From assembly GCA_905215225.1 (NCBI GenBank), contig CAJMPM010000076.1, positions 1 to 6,898 of the forward strand: 6,898 nt of DNA, written 5' to 3'. The translations under genes and the position numbers were made by a program. The DNA comes from an uncultured bacterium. Its GTDB lineage: Bacteria; Actinomycetota; Coriobacteriia; Coriobacteriales; Coriobacteriaceae. Positions within the stretch are counted from its first letter, which is position 1, and each line of letters opens with the position of its first letter. Under the pieces are notes generated by a model. It was not told where the DNA came from. It was given only the letters and a program-made list of their open reading frames with translations, and made no database searches. Positions 1 to 4,185 of this stretch are shown piece after piece.

Positions 1-58
1 CCTCGGCCCGGAGCCAACCCGACCCCCGGCACCCTCGCCGCCGGTAACGCCCCGCTCC
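1..58 (+). other. GC-rich Pro/Ala-rich stretch, possible 3' end of an upstream gene
   Basis: The stretch is extremely C-rich. The frame starting at base 1 is open from the window edge to a TAA at 175-177. It would encode a Pro/Ala/Gly-rich tail with mostly G or C at third positions, as expected for coding DNA in a high-GC genome. A second frame (from base 2) is also open to a TGA at 86-88 and is proline-rich, so the sequence does not settle the frame. The open frames run into the decayed REP at 59-82, so the true gene end may have been rebuilt by repeat insertion. No domain is recognisable in so short a piece, and it could equally be non-coding. Confidence 0.25.
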
Positions 59-82
59 CCCCCGCCCCCAAGGGATCATTTT
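59..82 (+). repeat. Decayed REP element, right half
   Basis: Aligned with the copy at 1035-1066, this keeps the 3' part CCNCCGNCCCCAAGGGATCA followed by TTTT, with two T-to-C changes in the pyrimidine tract. The left ATGATCCG arm is no longer recognisable. It has the same orientation as the two copies at the 3' end of the RAYT gene, so the transposase gene is bracketed by members of one repeat family. Confidence 0.6.
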
Positions 83-200
83 GCATGATTTGGAATGGGG
101 TTCTTTTCAAACGGGTAATACCTATCATGGGCTTGCATGTTTGGCACTTTCGCATATTGGCTACTGCCCGCCGTTAAATCGTTCAGCGAAAGGAGCCAAG

Positions 201-1031
201 ATGTCCCGTCAGCCACGTCAAAAGTCATCCACCGGGCTATATCATGTAACCGCTAGAGGCAATGCTCATCAGCTCATTTTTGAGGATGATTACGATCGCA
301 TGGCATTGCTTCTTCGTCTCAAAAACAGTTTTCGCCAGTCGGATATCTCGGTTTTGTCATGGTGCTTTATGTCCAATCACTTCCATCTTGTATTGGAAGA
401 TCCAAAGGATGCCATGTCTTCCTCAATGAAGCGGGCTCTCTCCTCCTATGTGCTTAATTTCAATACAAGGCACCAGCGTGTCGGCCATTTGTTTCAGGAC
501 CGCTTTTACAGTACTCCTGTCTTAGATGACAGTCATTTTCTTACTGCAATCGATTATATACATCTAAACCCCGCCAGGGCGTATGGTGGTTCCATTCTTG
601 GATATCGATGGTCGAGCTTGAATGCGTTTGTATTGGGGCATGATGAATTTGCGTTCTGTGATATGTGCCGAGTTCAAGAACTGTCTTCGCTGTGTGTTGA
701 TCAGCGCGCATACCTAAGCCATCTTTACGATGTCCTGAAGTTAGACTCAATAACTTATGGAATGCGAGAAAAGCTATCAGACGAAGATGCCCTGAGGCTT
801 GTTCGACATCTTGCGGCCCCGTTTGATGCCTGCGATATTAAGGCACTCGATAAAAATCAACGAAGTGCAATCATGACACGCGCACGAAAGGCTGGCGTGA
901 CAGTCGGTCAGCTTGTGCGTTGTTGCGGACTCGGTGAGGCAACGGTTAAAAGGGCAACTGCTGGTTGGCGCGACGCCTCAAATGATTCGTTTTCCTCCGT
1001 CCCTAACGGATCATCACAGCTTTCCGCGTAA
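201..1031 (+). CDS. REP-associated tyrosine transposase (RAYT, Y1/HUH family)
   Basis: This 276-residue protein belongs to the single-strand DNA endonucleases of the Y1_Tnp (IS200/IS605-like) superfamily that act on REP palindromes. Family marks are in order: YHVTARGN at 14-21; the HUH metal site H60-F61-H62 within MSNHFHLVLE; Y83, the expected catalytic tyrosine, in SYVLNFN; GHLFQDRF at 95-102; and YIHLNPARA at 119-127. Residues about 219-252 look like the helix-turn-helix often found at RAYT C-termini. The start at ATG 201 is preferred because AAAGGAG (189-195) lies 5 bases upstream and family homology begins there; the frame stays open back to 81 but that part has no family character. The gene is visibly richer in A+T than its neighbours, which suits acquired DNA. 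The last codons (from about residue 261) are made of a REP copy. No intact partner transposase or IS ends are seen, so it is probably a domesticated RAYT rather than an active IS. Confidence 0.93.
   Translation: MSRQPRQKSSTGLYHVTARGNAHQLIFEDDYDRMALLLRLKNSFRQSDISVLSWCFMSNHFHLVLEDPKDAMSSSMKRALSSYVLNFNTRHQRVGHLFQDRFYSTPVLDDSHFLTAIDYIHLNPARAYGGSILGYRWSSLNAFVLGHDEFAFCDMCRVQELSSLCVDQRAYLSHLYDVLKLDSITYGMREKLSDEDALRLVRHLAAPFDACDIKALDKNQRSAIMTRARKAGVTVGQLVRCCGLGEATVKRATAGWRDASNDSFSSVPNGSSQLSA
982..1014 (+). repeat. REP element copy inside the RAYT 3' end
   Basis: The copy begins ATGATTCG and ends CGGATCAT, so its ends form an imperfect 8-bp inverted repeat (one change from ATGATCCG) around a pyrimidine-rich middle, TTTTCCTCCGTCCCTAA. 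It differs from the copy at 1035-1066 at only a few positions. It lies in the reading frame of the RAYT and encodes roughly residues 261-271, just before the stop. Confidence 0.85.
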
Positions 1032-1034
1032 AAG

Positions 1035-1066
1035 ATGATCCGTTTTCCTCCGTCCCCAAGGGATCA
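1035..1066 (+). repeat. REP element copy directly after the RAYT stop codon
   Basis: This 32-bp element starts ATGATCCGTTTTCCTCCG and ends AAGGGATCA. TGATCC and GGATCA are complementary ends that could close a small hairpin. It begins 3 bases after the TAA of the transposase and 53 bp after the start of the previous copy, in the same orientation. It is the best preserved single copy and a good reference for the family. Confidence 0.88.
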
Positions 1067-1071
1067 GGTGA

Positions 1072-1210
1072 TGCGCATCTGTGCGTAGTTATGTGCGTTA
1101 TATTGCGTGTGCATGCGTGTACATGCGCCATCAACTGCTGAATTTTGACCATTTAGCGGTAATATACGCAGAAGCACGCACATATACGCGCATTTGTGCG
1201 AATACAGCGC
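1072..1210 (+). promoter_or_regulatory. Helically phased TGCGT half-site array upstream of the oxidoreductase-deoR operon
   Basis: TGCG occurs at 1072, 1082, 1094, 1104, 1114 and 1124, giving steps of 10, 12, 10, 10 and 10 bp (mean 10.4, one DNA turn). Four of the six are TGCGT. After a gap the complementary form follows: ACGCA at 1166 and 1176 and ACGCG at 1186, with further GCG cores near 1197 and 1207. Two facing sets therefore flank a centre that contains TTGACC (1145-1150, a good -35 look-alike) and TAATAT (1160-1165, a poor -10). These two are too close together to form one standard promoter, so the exact promoter is not resolved. DeoR-family repressors such as IolR are known to bind tandem or inverted half-sites spaced about one turn. 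The DeoR gene of this operon is the obvious candidate ligand, by inference. Confidence 0.5.
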
Positions 1211-1250
1211 TGTCAGAAATGAAAGACTTTTCACGATGCAGGAGGCACAT

Positions 1251-2330
1251 ATGGCAGATTCCAAACAGGCTCCGCTCGACGCTGCGGCAGCCGCAAAGGC
1301 AGCGTTCGCTTCGGTCCAGGGCAAGCCGTTCCCTAACGACATCTTTACGGCTCCCGAGCTTCGTTGGGCTGTGATCGGGTGCGGCGTTATCGCCAACCAG
1401 ATGGCCCAGTCTCTCGCTCTTGCCGGCCGCAAGCTTGCGGGCGTCGCCAACCGCACGCTGTCAAAGGCTCAAGCTTTTGCCGAGCAGTATGGCATCGAGA
1501 AGGTCTATGAGACGGTCGAGGACCTCTACGCCGATCCGGATATCGACGCCGTCTATATCACCACGCCGCACAACACGCATATCACCTACCTGCGAGCCGC
1601 TCTGGCAGCTGGCAAGCACGTGCTCTGCGAAAAGGCCATTACCCTCAACTCTGCCGAGCTCGACGAGGCCCGTGCCATCGCCGACGAGCACAACGTGGTC
1701 CTTATGGACGCCACCACGGTGCTCCACATGCCGCTGTATCAAGAGCTGCGCCGTCGCATGGATGCGGGCGACTTTGGCCGCATGAACCTCGCCCAGCTCA
1801 ACTTTGGCAGCTACAAGGAGTACGGCGACCTGACCAACCGCTTCTACAATCGTAACCTTGCTGGCGGTGCCATGCTCGACATTGGCGTCTATGCCCTGTC
1901 CGTCATGCGCTTCTTTATGGCAAGCCAGCCCGCTGAGGTTGTCTCGCTGGGCAACACCTGCGAGACCGGCGTTGACGTTGCGGGCGGCATCGTCTGTCGT
2001 AACGCCGAGCAGCAGCTGGGCGTCGTGAGCCTTACGCTTCACTCCAAGCAGCCCAAGCGCTCGGTCATCAGCTTTGACAAGTGCTATATCGAGGTCAACG
2101 AGTACCCGCGTGCCGATCACGCGACCATCGTGTGGACTGCGGACGGCCACCGCGAGGAGGTCCACGCCGGCACCGAGGCTTACGCTCTGTGCTACGAGAT
2201 GGCCGACCTCGAGAAGGCCGTTGCCGGCGACGACTCCAAGCGCGAACTGCTGGATTATGCTTCTGATGTTATGGAACTTATGACCAAGCTTCGCGCCGAC
2301 TGGGGAGTCGTGTACCCCGAGGAGGAGTAA
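1251..2330 (+). CDS. Gfo/Idh/MocA-family NAD(P)-dependent oxidoreductase
   Basis: The 359-residue protein is probably a cytosolic dehydrogenase of a sugar, polyol or similar hydroxylated substrate; the substrate cannot be read from sequence. After an unusual Ala-rich lead of about 36 residues, the Rossmann fold starts at RWAVIGCGVIA (GxGxxA at 43-48). Residues 99-110 carry the YITTPHNTH stretch. The catalytic lysine motif is E127-K128-A129, a variant of the usual EKP. The C-terminal domain opens with GGAMLDIGVY at 205-214, where D210 and Y214 fit the Asp/Tyr pair of the glucose-fructose oxidoreductase and dimeric dihydrodiol dehydrogenase branch rather than the His of inositol dehydrogenases. 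The start at ATG 1251 is chosen because a perfect AGGAGG (1240-1245) sits 5 bases ahead; upstream in-frame ATGs at 1194 and 1236 lack this. It is followed after 3 bases by a DeoR-type regulator and preceded by a phased operator-like array. Confidence 0.93.
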   Translation: MADSKQAPLDAAAAAKAAFASVQGKPFPNDIFTAPELRWAVIGCGVIANQMAQSLALAGRKLAGVANRTLSKAQAFAEQYGIEKVYETVEDLYADPDIDAVYITTPHNTHITYLRAALAAGKHVLCEKAITLNSAELDEARAIADEHNVVLMDATTVLHMPLYQELRRRMDAGDFGRMNLAQLNFGSYKEYGDLTNRFYNRNLAGGAMLDIGVYALSVMRFFMASQPAEVVSLGNTCETGVDVAGGIVCRNAEQQLGVVSLTLHSKQPKRSVISFDKCYIEVNEYPRADHATIVWTADGHREEVHAGTEAYALCYEMADLEKAVAGDDSKRELLDYASDVMELMTKLRADWGVVYPEEE

Positions 2331-2333
2331 GCG

Positions 2334-3080
2334 ATGCTAGCGGAAGATAGGCTCAATGCGATTGTGTCGATGGTGCAGCAGGCTGGCTCGGTTACTGTGC
2401 CAGAGCTTGCTGAGGCCTTGGGCGTGACGGCGTCCACCATTCGGCGCGACCTGCAGACGCTCGATCGCGCACACCGCATCGCCAAGGTCCACGGCGGAGC
2501 GACGAGTCTTGAGCGCGCGCACGTGACGCGCGACCTAACGCTCAATGAGCGCAGCGACCTCCATAACGACGACAAGGAGCGTATCTGCTCCCGTGCGGCG
2601 GCGCTTGTGGAGCCCGAGAGCTTTGTATACATCGACTCGGGCTCGACGACGCTCAAGCTCATCGAGCATCTTCCACACCTTGAAGGTGTCACCTACGTGA
2701 CCGACTCCGTGCTCCATGCTCAGCACCTTGCTTTGCGCGGCATGCGCACTGTGGTGTTGGGTGGCGAGCTCAAGCCCGAGACCGAGGCGCTCGTTGGCCC
2801 CGATGCCTTGGCAACCCTAGACCACTACAACTTCAACTGTGGCTTTTGGGGTTCTAACGGCATTGCTGCCGAGCAGGGCTTCACGGCGCCAGATATCGAG
2901 GAGGCGCAAGTAAAGCGCATCTCGATGCGCCATACGGCCAAGCGCTTCGTAATCTCGGACGCCAGCAAATTTGGCATGGTGGCGCCCGTCAAGTTTGCGG
3001 ACTTCCGCGACGCAACGATTATTACCGCAGGCGAGGTCCCCGCCAAGTACCGGGCAATGGACAACGTCATCACGGTCTAG
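2334..3080 (+). CDS. DeoR/GlpR-family transcriptional regulator, FruR-like
   Basis: The length of 248 residues is normal for the family. A winged helix-turn-helix covers about residues 5-57, with TVPELAEALGVTASTIRRDL (21-40) as the DNA-binding helices and the family signature VHGGAT at 52-57. The sensor domain resembles phosphosugar isomerases: DSGSTT (101-106) is the phosphate-binding loop, LGGELK is at 142-147, and SDASKFG at 208-214 is the usual lysine-containing motif. FWGSNGI (171-177) followed by GFTAPDIEEAQVK resembles the FruR-type branch that senses phosphorylated hexoses, so the effector is probably a sugar phosphate; this is inference. N168 stands where many relatives have Asp. Translation is probably coupled: ATG is 3 bases after the upstream stop and its Shine-Dalgarno GGAGGAG (2321-2327) is the end of the oxidoreductase gene. 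It likely represses its own operon through the array at 1072-1210. No transporter or kinase gene is present nearby. Confidence 0.94.
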   Translation: MLAEDRLNAIVSMVQQAGSVTVPELAEALGVTASTIRRDLQTLDRAHRIAKVHGGATSLERAHVTRDLTLNERSDLHNDDKERICSRAAALVEPESFVYIDSGSTTLKLIEHLPHLEGVTYVTDSVLHAQHLALRGMRTVVLGGELKPETEALVGPDALATLDHYNFNCGFWGSNGIAAEQGFTAPDIEEAQVKRISMRHTAKRFVISDASKFGMVAPVKFADFRDATIITAGEVPAKYRAMDNVITV

Positions 3081-3104
3081 CAAGCAGAGGCAGGTTAAGG
3101 CCAA

Positions 3105-3141
3105 AACCACCGCAAAGGTGCCTGTCCCCATTGTGGTGGTT
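3105..3141 (+). repeat. 37-bp hairpin repeat, copy 1 (GGTGCCTGTCCCC type)
   Basis: The left arm AACCACCGCAA pairs with TTGTGGTGGTT, leaving a 15-base loop AGGTGCCTGTCCCCA. One position (G3112) pairs only as a G-U wobble. The copy at 3475-3511 is identical except at this base. It lies 24 bases after the deoR stop. The arm and loop layout is that of a REP-type intergenic palindrome, and it is not related in sequence to the RAYT-linked REPs of this window. Confidence 0.88.
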
Positions 3142-3177
3142 AGTAACGAAAACCGAGTAGTTTTCCCAATAGAAAAG

Positions 3178-3204
3178 CGGCAACGTCCATCACGGGCGTT
3201 GCCG
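3178..3204 (+). terminator. Terminator-like hairpin after the deoR gene
   Basis: CGGCAACG (3178-3185) pairs with CGTTGCCG (3197-3204), and the stem can extend by a U-G and two C-G pairs to 11 bp with a 5-base loop ATCAC. On the + strand it is followed by the weak tract ATTTCGTTGT. Read on the - strand the hairpin is followed by CTTTTC. It may therefore end transcripts from both sides of the convergent region. The T tracts are short, so strength is uncertain. Confidence 0.6.
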
Positions 3205-3223
3205 ATTTCGTTGTCTGCCGGCT

Positions 3224-3443
3224 TGTCTAAGTCTGTAACAACTGGACCGTTAAAAGTAGGCTAGGTGTTACAGATTGAGATACTTTCGAACCGCGCCGTC
3301 CCTTTGTCTCAATCTGTAACATCTGGGACGGATTTTGCCGAGTTACTGTTACAGATTGAGATTTTCCCTTGAGGGAGATTCGAATGTCTCGATCTGTAAC
3401 AGATAGACCGGAAAATGGGTTCTAACTGTTACAGATCGAGACG
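3224..3443. repeat. Tandem array (80-81 bp period, 3 units) of alternating inverted TGTTACAGATYGAGA copies
   Basis: Six copies of a 15-17 bp word alternate in orientation: minus at 3224-3240, plus at 3266-3282, minus at 3305-3321, plus at 3347-3363, minus at 3385-3401, plus at 3427-3443. Same-orientation copies repeat every 80-81 bp. The spacer between each minus-plus pair is exactly 25 bases (3241-3265, 3322-3346, 3402-3426), and the other two spacers are 21-22 bases. The three 25-base spacers are related but diverged. Adjacent copies can form long stems: 3266-3280 with 3307-3321 gives 15 perfect pairs, and 3386-3401 with 3427-3442 gives 16. The last pair carries GATC in both arms where the middle copies carry AATC/GATT, so pairing is kept by paired changes. 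The first copy (TCTAAGTCTGTAACA) is the most diverged. No coding potential is visible and the function is unknown. Confidence 0.85.
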
Positions 3444-3474
3444 TTTTGGGACCGCGGCTGAGCCATTGCGGCTT

Positions 3475-3511
3475 AACCACCACAAAGGTGCCTGTCCCCA
3501 TTGTGGTGGTT
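3475..3511 (+). repeat. 37-bp hairpin repeat, copy 2 (GGTGCCTGTCCCC type)
   Basis: A perfect 11-bp stem AACCACCACAA / TTGTGGTGGTT surrounds the same 15-base loop as copy 1. It lies 370 bp from copy 1 in the same orientation. Its last base (3511) is also the last base of the TAA stop codon of the pseudouridine synthase on the - strand, so the palindrome begins exactly at that gene's end. It could act as an RNA 3'-end stem for that operon, although no T tract follows on the - strand. Confidence 0.9.
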
Positions 3512-4170
3512 TAGGGCTCCCAGGGACAGGGGGCTTCGATGTGGATGTGCTCGCCGGTAACGGGATGCGTAAAGGACACGCTGTGGGCATGGAGCATCAG
3601 GCCACAGGGGCGCGGCGTGCCGTACAGGTCGTCGCCAACCAGGGGGTGATGCTCGCTGGCCAGATGCACACGGATCTGGTGTTTGCGTCCGGTGAGCAGC
3701 TCGACATCGATATACGAGCGCGTGGGCAGGCCACGACGGCTCTTAAGGCGTTTGAGCACCTTCACGCGCGTTTGAGACGGCTTGCCGCTGGCGCCGACGC
3801 GCATCTTGCGGCTGTCGTGGCGGTCGCGGGCGATGGGCTTGTCGATGAGCTTCTCGTTCCAGTCGATCTTGCCCTCGGCGAGCGCCAGATAGTGCTTTTC
3901 GAATGCGTGGTCGATGACCATCTGGTCAAAGGCGGGCTGCGTCTGCTTGTCGAGCGAGAACAACACCACGCCGGTGGTGTCGCGGTCCAGGCGGTTGAGC
4001 GGCTGCATGTCGGTCGCGGCAAAGCCGTCGCCCATCGCCAGCAGCAGATCGCTGGCGTAGTCGGTAAGTGTGCGCTCACCGGTGCCGTCACCGTGGACGA
4101 TTATGTCGGCGGGCTTATCGATGGCCATGAGCCAGGCGTCGCAGTAGAGGACTTGAGGTTCTTCGTTCAC
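3511..4170 (-). CDS. RluA-family RNA pseudouridine synthase (no S4 domain)
   Basis: This 219-residue enzyme should isomerise specific uridines in rRNA or tRNA to pseudouridine. The fold opens with an AIDKPADIIVHG segment (16-27), the typical 'NKPaGl.vH' strand. The catalytic motif is NRLDRDTTGVVLFS (59-72), with D62 as the expected nucleophile. KHYLALAEG follows at 92-100, and the C-terminal motif LTGRKHQIRVHLA...HHPLVGDDLYG is at 159-184. The length matches the short RluA type and there is no N-terminal S4 RNA-binding domain, unlike RluC/RluD. Which uridine it modifies cannot be told. The start codon is GTG (4168-4170), supported by GAAAGG at 4183-4178, 7 bases upstream. Only 15 bases separate it from the stop of the U32 gene upstream, so both are almost certainly one transcript. 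The stop codon touches a hairpin repeat. Confidence 0.94.
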   Translation of the reverse strand: MNEEPQVLYCDAWLMAIDKPADIIVHGDGTGERTLTDYASDLLLAMGDGFAATDMQPLNRLDRDTTGVVLFSLDKQTQPAFDQMVIDHAFEKHYLALAEGKIDWNEKLIDKPIARDRHDSRKMRVGASGKPSQTRVKVLKRLKSRRGLPTRSYIDVELLTGRKHQIRVHLASEHHPLVGDDLYGTPRPCGLMLHAHSVSFTHPVTGEHIHIEAPCPWEP

Positions 4171-4185
4171 GTGAAAGCCTTTCGG

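Noticed and set aside
81..200. 40-residue N-terminal extension of the RAYT
   Set aside because: Family homology starts after ATG 201, which has AAAGGAG 5 bases upstream. The extension would start at TTG within the decayed REP.
1145..1165. Standard promoter formed by TTGACC and TAATAT
   Set aside because: Only 9 bases separate the two hexamers, far from 16-18, so they cannot be a single sigma-70 type promoter as they stand.
1194..1250. Longer N-terminus for the oxidoreductase starting at ATG 1194 or 1236
   Set aside because: Neither has a suitable ribosome binding site, and the first overlaps the phased control array. ATG 1251 has AGGAGG at ideal spacing.
1461..2165. 234-codon - strand frame opposite the oxidoreductase
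   Set aside because: It is complementary to the Rossmann and catalytic-domain coding sequence, has no ribosome binding site and has no family resemblance.
3224..3443. CRISPR array
   Set aside because: The repeats alternate in orientation, are only 15-17 bp, and two spacer classes recur as related sequences rather than unique ones. No cas gene is present.
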